Positions 1-6,857 of a DNA stretch of 7,374 bases are shown piece by piece. The notes beneath the pieces were generated by a model, which saw only the letters and a program-made list of their open reading frames with translations, was not told the DNA's origin and ran no database searches. This DNA comes from Rhodospirillaceae bacterium UBA3470 (GTDB lineage Bacteria > Pseudomonadota > Alphaproteobacteria > Rhodospirillales > Casp-alpha2). The translations under genes and the position numbers were made by a program. Where the stretch lies: positions 1 through 7,374 of the forward strand of contig DFRF01000168.1 of NCBI GenBank assembly GCA_002378125.1, written 5' to 3'. Numbering within the stretch: the stretch's first letter is position 1; each line of letters starts with the position of its first letter.

Positions 1-98
1 GCGTCATCAAGAGATTAGGGACCAGCCGCGAGCAGATCGATGATCTGTTCGCGTATCCATCGGTAGGCGGACGAGAAAGATGGAACGATCATTTGTAA
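1..98 (+). CDS. C-terminal tail of an unidentified upstream gene (partial)
   Basis: An open frame entering from the left edge gives 31 residues (VIKRLGTSREQIDDLFAYPS, then about 11 more ending in DHL) and stops with TAA at 96-98. The other two forward frames close earlier, one with TAG at 16-18 and one with TGA at 41-43, before iorA begins. The composition is protein-like: a charged, probably helical SREQIDDLF stretch, then a polar end. It overlaps the iorA start by 19 bases, an arrangement common for co-transcribed, translationally coupled genes, so it is probably the preceding operon member. I do not recognise the family from this fragment and assign no function. A chance open frame of this length is possible. 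Confidence 0.5.
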   Translation, partial: VIKRLGTSREQIDDLFAYPSVGGRERWNDHL

Positions 99-2227
99 AA
101 GAGATCGAGAACCTCAGGCTTGGTGCTGGAGACACGTTCTACGGCGAAGGCATTTTGGCGGTTACGAAGGCGCTATTGCAATCCGGCGTCACCTACGTCG
201 GCGGATATCAAGGCGCTCCGGTCTCCCATTTGATTGATGTTATGGTTCAGGCGAAAAACGATATGGCGGAGTTGGGAGTGCACGTTGAGCCTTGCACCAA
301 CGAGGCTTCCGCCGCGGCCATGCTTGGCGCTTCGATTATGTATCCGGTGCGTGGCGCAGTAACCTGGAAATCAATCGTCGGCACGAATGTGGCCGCCGAC
401 GCCTTGTCGAACTTGGCTTCTCCCGGTGTCACCGGCGGCGCCTTGATTATCATTGGCGAAGACTATGGCGAGGGCGCCAGCGTCATCCAGGAACGCACCC
501 ATTCCTATGCCATGAAATCGGCGCTCTGGCTCATGGATCCGCGACCCGAACTAACCAATATCGTCAACTGCGTTGAAAAATCCTTCGAGCTTTCCGAGGC
601 GTCGAACACGCCGGTAATGATGGAACTTCGTATCCGCGCCTGCCACTTGCAGGGAAGCTTTCTCGCCAAGGACAATGTGGCGCCCGATATCTCATCAAGA
701 AAATTGCTGAGCGAACCAGCCGCCTTCAACTACGATTTCCTCTCCCATCCCCCGGTCACTTACGCGCACGAAAAGCGCAAGTATGACGAACGCATGCCCG
801 CGGCGCGTGACTTCATCGTCAAAAACAGCCTCAACGAATTATCAAAAGGCCGCTACGGAGATGTCGGTATCATTGTACAGGGCGGCATCTATAACGCACT
901 CATGCGGGCCATGACAGAACTGGGCCTAGTGGACGCAGATGGGAATTGTGATCTGCCGCTTTTGACACTCAATGTGGTCTATCCCTTGGTACCCAATCAG
1001 ATTATCGATTTTGGCAAGGAAAAGAAGGCCGTGTTGATCATTGAAGAAGGCCAGCCCGCCTATATTGAGCATGAAGTTGCCTCACTGCTCATGCAGGCTG
1101 GGGTGAATGTTTTTCTATCCGGCAAGGACGTGCTGCCCATGGCAGGGGAATACACCTCCGAAACGCTGCTAGACGCAGTCGGAAAATTCCTCCGTCAACA
1201 TCAGCCGGCGCTAGGAAACCAGTTGGGCGATCAAGCCTACGCCGCCGAGATTGAGGAACTGCGAAAAACCGCAACCAAGAAACTCCGCACGCCCGTGCCG
1301 CCTCGCCCGCCCGGTTTCTGCACGGGCTGCCCGGAAAGACCGTTTTTCGCGGCCCTAAAGCTGGTGGAGCAGGAGATTGGCAAGGTCCACTATTCCGCGG
1401 ATATCGGCTGTCATTCCTTTGCTACTTTCCCACCCTTTGGGTTTGGCAATTCGATCCTCGGTTTCGGCATGAGCCTGGCGTCCGGCGCTGGTGTCCGGAG
1501 TTTTCAAAAGCGCCGCCCCCTCGCCGTAATGGGAGATGGCGGGTTCTGGCACAACGGGCTCCTGTCCGGAGTGGCCTCACGACTGCTGAACGATGGCGAT
1601 GGCGTCCTGGTGATCATGAAAAACGGCTACACCTCGGCAACAGGCACCCAGGAACTGATCTCGTCGCCAGGGTCGACGGCGAAATTGAGGGCTGCAGAAC
1701 AAAGTGCTACATCTGGCGATCAGACCATAGAGGATGCCCTCATGGGGGTCGGCGTGCAGTGGCTACGCACGATCCATACCTACCGGGTATCGGAAATGCG
1801 GAGCACGCTGAAGGAGGCGTTCAAATCCACCTTCGATGGTCTCAAAGTAATCGTCGCAGAAGGCGAATGCCAACTGGAACGTCAACGCCGAATCAAGCCC
1901 ATCCGAGCCAAGGCGCTGGCCGCTGGCGAACGGGTGCAGAGCACGCGCTTCGGTATCGATGAGGATACATGTACGGGTGATCATTCCTGTATCCGACTAT
2001 CGGGCTGTCCGACACTTACGGTGAAAACATCCACTGACCCCTTAAAGACCGATCCCGTAGCTCATGTGACCGCCGGATGTGTTGGCTGCGGGCTCTGCGG
2101 CGAGATTGCTCATGCCGCGACGCTTTGTCCGTCCTTCTGGAAGGCTGACATCGTCTCTAATCCCTCCAGGTATGAGCGCTTCAAAGCGACTATTGCCAGA
2201 ATATTTACGGGGGTGCCGGCGGTATGA
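80..2227 (+). CDS. iorA: Indolepyruvate ferredoxin oxidoreductase, alpha subunit (IorA family)
   Basis: Catalytic subunit (715 aa) of a cytoplasmic 2-oxoacid oxidoreductase that oxidatively decarboxylates aryl pyruvates to arylacetyl-CoA; the exact substrate is inferred. The pyrimidine-binding domain is N-terminal: GYQGAPVSH near residue 42, the probable cofactor-activating E75 in TNEASA, and WKSIVGTNVAADALSN at 95-110, typical of IorA. CTGCP at 414-418 matches the family's conserved C-x-G-C-P. The diphosphate-binding domain has GDG at 485-487 with its partner Asn at 515 (KNGYTSATG). A C-terminal ferredoxin-like domain runs from 631 to 684: C631, C637, C643-P, then C667, C670, C673 and C683-P. 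It has seven cysteines rather than eight, with D634 where a second cysteine would be expected. Length is normal for the proteobacterial form. The ATG at 80 places the conserved N-terminal segment sensibly, although the ribosome site (GGCGGACGAG) is weak, which fits coupling to the overlapping upstream gene. It ends in an ATGA overlap with iorB. Confidence 0.93.
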   Translation: MERSFVKEIENLRLGAGDTFYGEGILAVTKALLQSGVTYVGGYQGAPVSHLIDVMVQAKNDMAELGVHVEPCTNEASAAAMLGASIMYPVRGAVTWKSIVGTNVAADALSNLASPGVTGGALIIIGEDYGEGASVIQERTHSYAMKSALWLMDPRPELTNIVNCVEKSFELSEASNTPVMMELRIRACHLQGSFLAKDNVAPDISSRKLLSEPAAFNYDFLSHPPVTYAHEKRKYDERMPAARDFIVKNSLNELSKGRYGDVGIIVQGGIYNALMRAMTELGLVDADGNCDLPLLTLNVVYPLVPNQIIDFGKEKKAVLIIEEGQPAYIEHEVASLLMQAGVNVFLSGKDVLPMAGEYTSETLLDAVGKFLRQHQPALGNQLGDQAYAAEIEELRKTATKKLRTPVPPRPPGFCTGCPERPFFAALKLVEQEIGKVHYSADIGCHSFATFPPFGFGNSILGFGMSLASGAGVRSFQKRRPLAVMGDGGFWHNGLLSGVASRLLNDGDGVLVIMKNGYTSATGTQELISSPGSTAKLRAAEQSATSGDQTIEDALMGVGVQWLRTIHTYRVSEMRSTLKEAFKSTFDGLKVIVAEGECQLERQRRIKPIRAKALAAGERVQSTRFGIDEDTCTGDHSCIRLSGCPTLTVKTSTDPLKTDPVAHVTAGCVGCGLCGEIAHAATLCPSFWKADIVSNPSRYERFKATIARIFTGVPAV

Positions 2228-3732
2228 ACGTCTCCATGGAAACCGACAGACCACTTCGCATACTAATCCTGGCCCTCGGCGGCGAGGGAGGCGGCGTGTT
2301 GATGAACTGGGTCGTTGCGGCAGGCCGGCGGGCAGGCTATACGGTGCAGGCGTCATCCGTACCAGGCGTCGCCCAGCGCACTGGCGCGACTAGCTACTAC
2401 ATCGAAGTGGCCAAGGCCAATGATGCGCGCGCAGCGGCCCTGGCGCTGGTACCCATGCCTGGACGTGTTGACGTGGTGATCGCCAGTGAACTTATTGAGG
2501 CCGCGCGCGCCATGGAGCGCGGGTTCGTCTCGCCTGATCTGACGACGCTGATTACATCATCGAGCCGGGTCTACGCCACAGCCGAAAAACTGGCCATGAC
2601 GGATGGTCGTTACGATTCCGATGCGGTCGCGGATGCCGCGCAGGCCTTAGCGAAGTCTCTCCATATGATAGACCTTAGCGCTTTGGCTCAAGATCACGAT
2701 ACCTTCATCAGCGCCACCATGTTCGGTGCGCTCGCAGGCAGCGGGGCGCTTCCCTGGTCGACGGACGATTGCCGCCGGGTGATGGGCGAGGGCCCAGGCG
2801 CAGAAGCCAATAAGTCCGGCTTTGACGCCGCGTCTACAGCAGTCGTGAGCGGCGGTGCGCCGCCAACCGCAAACGTGCCCCCTTCGCCATCTCCCGCGCT
2901 ACTCTTGCCATCCGACCTGAATTTATCCGCCGTATCCGAGGAGTTGGCGTCTATAGCAACCCACGGCTACGACCTGACCGTGGATTTTCAGGATGCGGAA
3001 TACGGCCGTGTTTACCTGTCTCGGTTGCAGCGGCTCATGACCGCTGCCGACACGAATGACCACACCGCCAGGCATGCGCTGACTGAAGCGGCCCGCCGAT
3101 TGGCATTGTGGATGGCCTATGAGGATATCGTACGGGTCGCCGACCTGAAAACCAGGCCGGAGCGTTTTCGCAAGATCGCCGATGAGGTCGGCTTGCAGCC
3201 AGGCCAGGTCTTGACGGTTACTGAATACCTGAAACCGCAAGCTGAAGAGATCGCCGCAATCCTGCCGGTAAAGTTCGGCCAATGGGTCCGCCGTCATGTT
3301 TCCGCTGGCGGCCAACTGCCCTTCGTCGGCGAGGGCCGCTACCTGAAATCCACAGGCGTGTGGGGCTATTGGATGCTGCGCACGGTCGCAGTCTTGAAGC
3401 GGATCCGACGTAAATCTCTGCGCTTTCAAGAAGAACAGGCTACCATCGCCATCTGGCTAGACGCCATGGAGAAAGCCTTGCCCGCATCGACGGCCTTTGC
3501 CGGGGCCTTGGCCGAGTTGCCGCGCGTTTTAAAGGGCTATTCAGATACGCAAGCCCGTGGCCAAAAGGCCTTTGACTCCATTATGAGCCAGATCGTTCTG
3601 CCAGCGTCAGCAGCCGGTCGCATCGCTGACGTAGCAGATGATCTGCGCATCGCCATCGCCGCAGCGCTGAGCGACCCGGAACACGGGAAGCTGGCAGACG
3701 CCTTGCCGCGTCCTGCGGATCCGACAGCTTAA
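2224..3732 (+). CDS. iorB: Indolepyruvate oxidoreductase, beta subunit family (IorB) with C-terminal DUF6537-like domain
   Basis: Second subunit (502 aa) of the IorAB enzyme. Residues about 10-200 are the pyruvate:ferredoxin oxidoreductase gamma-type domain, with the glycine-rich loop GGEGGG at 19-24 and the conserved VAQRTGAT segment at 49-56. This domain is thought to bind CoA and pack against the alpha subunit. An Ala/Pro/Ser-rich linker (about 205-232) leads into a second helical domain (about 235-490) with segments such as YEDIVRVADLKTRPERF (299-315) and VTEYLKPQAEEIA (332-344), which I recognise from the extended proteobacterial IorB proteins (DUF6537); its role is not established. The start overlaps the iorA stop as ATGA, indicating coupled, roughly equimolar translation. 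A second Met at residue 5 is an alternative start. The archaeal IorB is only about 200 residues, so the C-terminal half is an addition typical of bacterial forms. Confidence 0.9.
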   Translation: MNVSMETDRPLRILILALGGEGGGVLMNWVVAAGRRAGYTVQASSVPGVAQRTGATSYYIEVAKANDARAAALALVPMPGRVDVVIASELIEAARAMERGFVSPDLTTLITSSSRVYATAEKLAMTDGRYDSDAVADAAQALAKSLHMIDLSALAQDHDTFISATMFGALAGSGALPWSTDDCRRVMGEGPGAEANKSGFDAASTAVVSGGAPPTANVPPSPSPALLLPSDLNLSAVSEELASIATHGYDLTVDFQDAEYGRVYLSRLQRLMTAADTNDHTARHALTEAARRLALWMAYEDIVRVADLKTRPERFRKIADEVGLQPGQVLTVTEYLKPQAEEIAAILPVKFGQWVRRHVSAGGQLPFVGEGRYLKSTGVWGYWMLRTVAVLKRIRRKSLRFQEEQATIAIWLDAMEKALPASTAFAGALAELPRVLKGYSDTQARGQKAFDSIMSQIVLPASAAGRIADVADDLRIAIAAALSDPEHGKLADALPRPADPTA

Positions 3733-3754
3733 GCCAGAACAAGCGAGGCCGCTT

Positions 3755-4168
3755 ATGCTGATTAGTCGCCGTGACGTGGAAATTTCCTGGGGCGACTGCG
3801 ACCCTGCGGACATCGTTTACTTTCCGAACTATTTTCGCTGGTTCGACGCCTCAACAGCGAATCATTTCGCCACGGCGGGGCTACCAAAGCCGGAGCTGGT
3901 CCGCCGATACAACGTGGTTGGTTTTCCCATGGTGGACACCAGCGCCAAGTTTCACGTGCCATCCAAGTACGGTGACGTGGTGACCATCGAAACCGAGATT
4001 ATGCGTTTTGGTCGCTCGAGTTTCGATATCGAACACCGTCTCCTGCGCGGTGAGACCCTGGCCGTGGAAGGGTTTGAAAAACGCGTACTCGCGCAAAAGA
4101 AGGAAGACGGAGATGGGATTCGGTCAATCGCGATCCCACAAGAAGTCATCGCCTTGTTTGAGGATTGA
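3755..4168 (+). CDS. Acyl-CoA thioesterase, 4-hydroxybenzoyl-CoA thioesterase-like hotdog fold
   Basis: A 137-residue single-domain hotdog protein of the size usual for 4-hydroxybenzoyl-CoA thioesterases. The N-terminal signature WGDCDPADIVYFPNYFRWFD (12-31) closely matches the Pseudomonas sp. CBS3 enzyme (FGDCDPAGIVWYPNYHRWLD, from memory), and D16 corresponds to its catalytic Asp17. VGFPMVDTSAKF (55-66) and the strand KYGDVVTIET (71-80) also follow that family. It should hydrolyse an acyl- or aryl-CoA to the free acid and CoA in the cytoplasm. GAGG at 3745-3748, six bases before the ATG, supports the start. It lies 22 bases after iorB on the same strand, so it is probably in the iorAB operon and may act on the arylacetyl-CoA that IorAB makes. 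That substrate is inference. A housekeeping short-chain thioesterase (YbgC-like) is the main alternative. Confidence 0.88.
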   Translation: MLISRRDVEISWGDCDPADIVYFPNYFRWFDASTANHFATAGLPKPELVRRYNVVGFPMVDTSAKFHVPSKYGDVVTIETEIMRFGRSSFDIEHRLLRGETLAVEGFEKRVLAQKKEDGDGIRSIAIPQEVIALFED

Positions 4169-4346
4169 ACCTGAGGGGCACTATATCTGTTTGAACGAAA
4201 AACAGTTGATGAACGAAACGGCGCACGAACGGGTCGGTGACGTTACCAGTTCAAGTCTCGCATGCGATCTGCGGAAATGAACGGAGCCCAAGGATACGTA
4301 TCAGAGGACGGCGGAGATGTCTGCCACGCCAGTATGCCGACGACAC
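4169..4346. other. Convergent intergenic gap between the iorAB-thioesterase and tcuAB operons
   Basis: The 178 bases between two converging stop codons hold no credible gene. Transcripts from both sides should end here, but I see no strong intrinsic terminator. A six-base-pair stem at 4187-4205 (CTGTTT / AAACAG, seven-base loop) lacks a following T-run on either strand. GAACG occurs at 4193, 4211, 4227 and 4279, the first two extended to GAACGAAA. A perfect ten-base palindrome, TCGCATGCGA, lies at 4258-4267. The meaning of these elements is unknown. Confidence 0.6.
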
Positions 4347-5408
4347 CTAGCGCCGCAGTTGAGCTTCTCGGGTCAACGCTGCAAGACGATAGAAACCGTG
4401 CGCCATCTTGGAAAAGGGTGTTAGCAGAAAGAACGCCAGAACAGCGCCCAAGTGGAAGGCTAAAAGCTCGGTCAGCCAGGCGCTGTCGCCGCCCGCATAT
4501 AGCACCAATCCGGATGCGCTGACCACGAACAGCAGCACCACAAACGCCATTTCGCCGCCCCAAACCCGCGCATCCCCGAGATCCCGCGAGCTATTTAGTT
4601 TCAGCATCACCAGGACCAGCGTCCCAAGGCATAGCAGGACACCGCCGACGAGCCCCAAAATCTTGGGCAACGAAAATAACGGATATGGTGCCGGCATGTC
4701 GAAGGCGTAATGCATGATTGTTGCCACGGACGTTGAGGTAAAACACAAAAGGAAGCCATACATCGTGGCGTGGTGGGCGTTGCGGCGGGTGTGAGAAAAG
4801 CGGTCTTCGTCTTCGAAGTTGCAACCATCGCCATGACCGCCCGACAGGTTTCGCATCGTTGCCGCCTGTGAGAAGGCCCAAGTTAAATCTGTCACCCGTA
4901 TCGGTATGCCCCCGACGCGACGCCAATAGTTTCGCAAGCCGACCGCCATCAAAACCAACGGCATTACGAATGCGGGTAGGAAGATGGCCACCATAGCGTT
5001 GTGGGATAGAACCGCGTAGAATCCCTCCCCGCCGGTGCTGCCAATGGCCTTGGCCGCCCAGATCATGGTGGCGAAGGCGATCACCACAGTGGCGGCCAGC
5101 GCTGTCCCATGACTGTGAAACAGGCGTGCCAGACCCGACGGCGCGGTCAGGTCCTGCCAGCTCTCCTGACGCACCCGGGCCAGAATACCCGGAAGGTTCA
5201 GATTAAACTCATGCGGCTCCGTGAACTGGCAGGCGTAATAACATCCGCGGCAGTTGTGACAAAGATTGGCAATTTGCGTAATGTCCCCATCGGCAAATGC
5301 CCGTTTGCGATGCAAGGCTGGGAATACAGCGCAATACCCCTCGCAATACCGACAGGCGTCACAGATCTGCAACTGGCGGACCGCTTCGACAATACTCTCA
5401 CTGGACAT
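4347..5408 (-). CDS. tcuB: Tricarballylate utilisation protein B (TcuB/CitB), membrane 4Fe-4S electron-transfer protein
   Basis: In Salmonella, TcuB re-oxidises the FADH2 of TcuA and passes electrons through two 4Fe-4S clusters and haem to acceptors in the membrane. Here the N-terminal soluble part shows two complete C-x2-C-x2-C-x3-C motifs, C16/C19/C22/C26 and C50/C53/C56/C60. After about residue 100 come roughly six hydrophobic segments (about 104-121, 138-158, 214-234, 247-268, 285-305, 316-330), consistent with an inner-membrane domain. H136, H212, H213, H233, H319 and H337 lie in or near these and are possible haem ligands. I chose the ATG at 5408 (353 aa) because GTGAGG sits nine bases upstream and because the family begins just before the first cysteine motif; an in-frame ATG at 5453 would add 15 residues and lacks this support. 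The start overlaps the end of tcuA by 11 bases, so the two are co-transcribed. The protein is complete and slightly shorter than the Salmonella one. Confidence 0.9.
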   Translation of the reverse strand: MSSESIVEAVRQLQICDACRYCEGYCAVFPALHRKRAFADGDITQIANLCHNCRGCYYACQFTEPHEFNLNLPGILARVRQESWQDLTAPSGLARLFHSHGTALAATVVIAFATMIWAAKAIGSTGGEGFYAVLSHNAMVAIFLPAFVMPLVLMAVGLRNYWRRVGGIPIRVTDLTWAFSQAATMRNLSGGHGDGCNFEDEDRFSHTRRNAHHATMYGFLLCFTSTSVATIMHYAFDMPAPYPLFSLPKILGLVGGVLLCLGTLVLVMLKLNSSRDLGDARVWGGEMAFVVLLFVVSASGLVLYAGGDSAWLTELLAFHLGAVLAFFLLTPFSKMAHGFYRLAALTREAQLRR

Positions 5409-6789
5409 GCTTAGCAGCCTCACGTCCTGCGATACGTCCAAAGACGGTCCCAATGGTCATACCAAAGCCGCCCATATAGCCTTGGCCTAGGATCGACCCA
5501 GCCATGGTTTCACCTGCCGCCCATAGGTTGGTAATTGGCCCGTCGGCACCTTGCACCTGCGCATTCTCGTCAACTTTAAGGCCGAGGTAAGTGAAAGTCA
5601 CTCCAGGGCGCAAGCTGTAGCCATAGAAGGGCGGCTTATTAATTGGCCGAGCCCAGTTTGTTTTTGGCAGGTTTAAACCTTCAGTTGCCAGACCGTCCAA
5701 TTCTGTAGGATGGAAATCGCCCTCTCGGCATCCGGCATTGAAAGCTTCAATCGTTGCCATTCCAGCCTTAACGGGTACGCCAAGAGCTGTCAGAAGTTCT
5801 GGCAGGGTATCCGCCGCTATTGGGGGAAAGACGGACGGCATGAACAAGTCGATAGATTTTGAATCAATGATTGAATATCCCACCTGGTCCGGCTCCGCCG
5901 CAACCAACCGACCCCAAATGGCATAGCGTTTGGGCCAGATGTCTTCACCCTCGTCGTAGAACCGGAGGCCGTCCTTATTAAGGACTACTGAAAACGGCAC
6001 ACAATCCAGGCGGGTGACGATGCCACCATCAAACTTCGGCGCGCGACCATCGATCGCAACGGCGTGGCATTGCGTTGGGTCGCCGACAGACTTTGCGCCC
6101 TGGTCGAGGAGATCCTTGAGAACTTTTCCTTTGTTGTAAGGCGTGCCTCGGATCAAAAAGTTTTTCGCCGCGGGCCCCCAAGCTCGGGTCAGCCAATCGA
6201 TATCGCTCTGGAATCCACCAGACGCGACAATCACAGCTTTCGATTGTAGTCGTCGGGTCTGACCATTGTGTGTGAACTCGACGTATTGGGCTACATCACC
6301 CTCTAGTTCCACATGGGTGACCGCTGCTTCATAAAGCACCACGATTCCAAGTTTCTCTGCAGTCCTATAGTAGGCGTTGACGAGCGCCTTGCCTCCACCC
6401 AAAAAGAATGCGTTAGTGCGCCCCAGGGATAGTGTCCCAGACAAGGACGGCTGAAACCTCACCCCGTGCGCCTCCATCCACGGCAGGCACTCCTCGGACC
6501 TCCGGATGGTCATGCGCGCGAGGTGTTCGTCGGTCTTCCCCGCTGTCACTTTTAAGAGGTCCTGGAAATATTCCTCTTCATCGTAACTGTCGTGCATCAC
6601 CGACAGCGGGCCATTATGCATGCAGCGGAAGTTCCTTGTATGTCGGGAGTTGCCGCCGCGGTAGGGTTTCGGTGCCCCCTCCAGCATGAGAACAGACGCC
6701 CCCAACTCAGCGGCGCTCATGGCGGCGCAAAGCGCAGCGTTGCCGCCACCAATTATGACAATATCAGACGCATCTGTGCGTGGCAGCAT
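5398..6789 (-). CDS. tcuA: FAD-dependent tricarballylate dehydrogenase (TcuA family)
   Basis: A 463-residue flavoprotein of the fumarate reductase/succinate dehydrogenase flavoprotein type. In Salmonella TcuA oxidises tricarballylate to cis-aconitate, which then enters the TCA cycle. The N-terminal dinucleotide-binding segment is DIVIIGGGNAALCAA (9-23), with an acidic residue (E37) closing the beta-alpha-beta unit in LMLEGAP. RGGNSRHTRNFR (44-55) is a strong TcuA-family signature. A second FAD-binding segment, AVIVASGGFQSD (185-196), and the C-terminal LWAAGETMAGSILGQGYMGG (422-441) complete the flavin site. I chose the ATG at 6789 because GAGGTG lies six bases upstream and the Rossmann motif then starts at residue 9, as usual. 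Extending to the ATG at 6978 would add 63 residues without recognisable homology and would place the promoter inside the gene. tcuB follows with an 11-base overlap. The real substrate could be another short tricarboxylate or dicarboxylate; neither a transporter nor a regulator gene is visible nearby. Confidence 0.9.
   Translation of the reverse strand: MLPRTDASDIVIIGGGNAALCAAMSAAELGASVLMLEGAPKPYRGGNSRHTRNFRCMHNGPLSVMHDSYDEEEYFQDLLKVTAGKTDEHLARMTIRRSEECLPWMEAHGVRFQPSLSGTLSLGRTNAFFLGGGKALVNAYYRTAEKLGIVVLYEAAVTHVELEGDVAQYVEFTHNGQTRRLQSKAVIVASGGFQSDIDWLTRAWGPAAKNFLIRGTPYNKGKVLKDLLDQGAKSVGDPTQCHAVAIDGRAPKFDGGIVTRLDCVPFSVVLNKDGLRFYDEGEDIWPKRYAIWGRLVAAEPDQVGYSIIDSKSIDLFMPSVFPPIAADTLPELLTALGVPVKAGMATIEAFNAGCREGDFHPTELDGLATEGLNLPKTNWARPINKPPFYGYSLRPGVTFTYLGLKVDENAQVQGADGPITNLWAAGETMAGSILGQGYMGGFGMTIGTVFGRIAGREAAKHVQ
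5418..5423 (-). promoter_or_regulatory. Ribosome binding site deciding the tcuB start
   Basis: Read on the - strand this is GTGAGG, with nine bases between it and the ATG at 5408. It lies inside the tcuA coding sequence, as expected for overlapping genes. It is the reason for preferring this start over the in-frame ATG at 5453. Confidence 0.6.
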
Positions 6790-6795
6790 TACCGG

Positions 6796-6801
6796 CACCT
6801 C
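6796..6801 (-). promoter_or_regulatory. Ribosome binding site deciding the tcuA start
   Basis: On the - strand the sequence is GAGGTG, six bases before the ATG at 6789. This is a strong Shine-Dalgarno match and selects the 463-residue TcuA over the longer open frame that begins at 6978. Confidence 0.7.
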
Positions 6802-6828
6802 AAGAAGAAGAACATTTGCAGTAAATTT

Positions 6829-6845
6829 TGTATACGGCTGTATAT
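6829..6845. repeat. Paired TGTATAC/TGTATAT elements overlapping the tcuA promoter, candidate operator
   Basis: On the + strand TGTATAC begins at 6829 and TGTATAT at 6839, exactly ten bases (about one helical turn) apart, covering the -10 box and half of the spacer. Two half-sites on the same DNA face inside a promoter would suit a repressor, for example a GntR-type protein, which often uses GTATAC-like sites. Because TATA-rich sequence recurs easily, the repeat may be incidental. Confidence 0.35.
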
Positions 6846-6857
6846 ATATCGAATCAA
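6829..6857 (-). promoter_or_regulatory. Predicted sigma-70-type promoter of tcuAB
   Basis: On the - strand a -35-like TTGATT (6857-6852) is followed after exactly 17 bases by a -10-like TATACA (6834-6829). Transcription would begin near 6822, giving a leader of about 30 bases that carries the tcuA ribosome site. The spacer is strikingly AT-rich (TATATATA) in an otherwise GC-rich region. Position, spacing and composition agree, but there is no experimental support. Confidence 0.6.

Noticed and set aside
2923..3429. 168-codon open frame on the - strand within iorB
   Set aside because: It is fully antisense to a conserved domain of IorB and contains no recognisable motif; long antisense frames are common in GC-rich genes.
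4187..4205. Hairpin CTGTTT-N7-AAACAG as an intrinsic terminator
   Set aside because: Only six mostly AT base pairs and no T-run after the stem on either strand, so it is too weak to call a terminator.
4209..4280. 23-codon + strand frame after the thioesterase gene
   Set aside because: No ribosome site, no recognisable feature, and a length expected by chance.
5409..5453. Fifteen-residue N-terminal extension of TcuB from the ATG at 5453
   Set aside because: The ATG at 5408 has a well-spaced GTGAGG and matches the family start just before the first cysteine motif; the extension lies wholly within tcuA.
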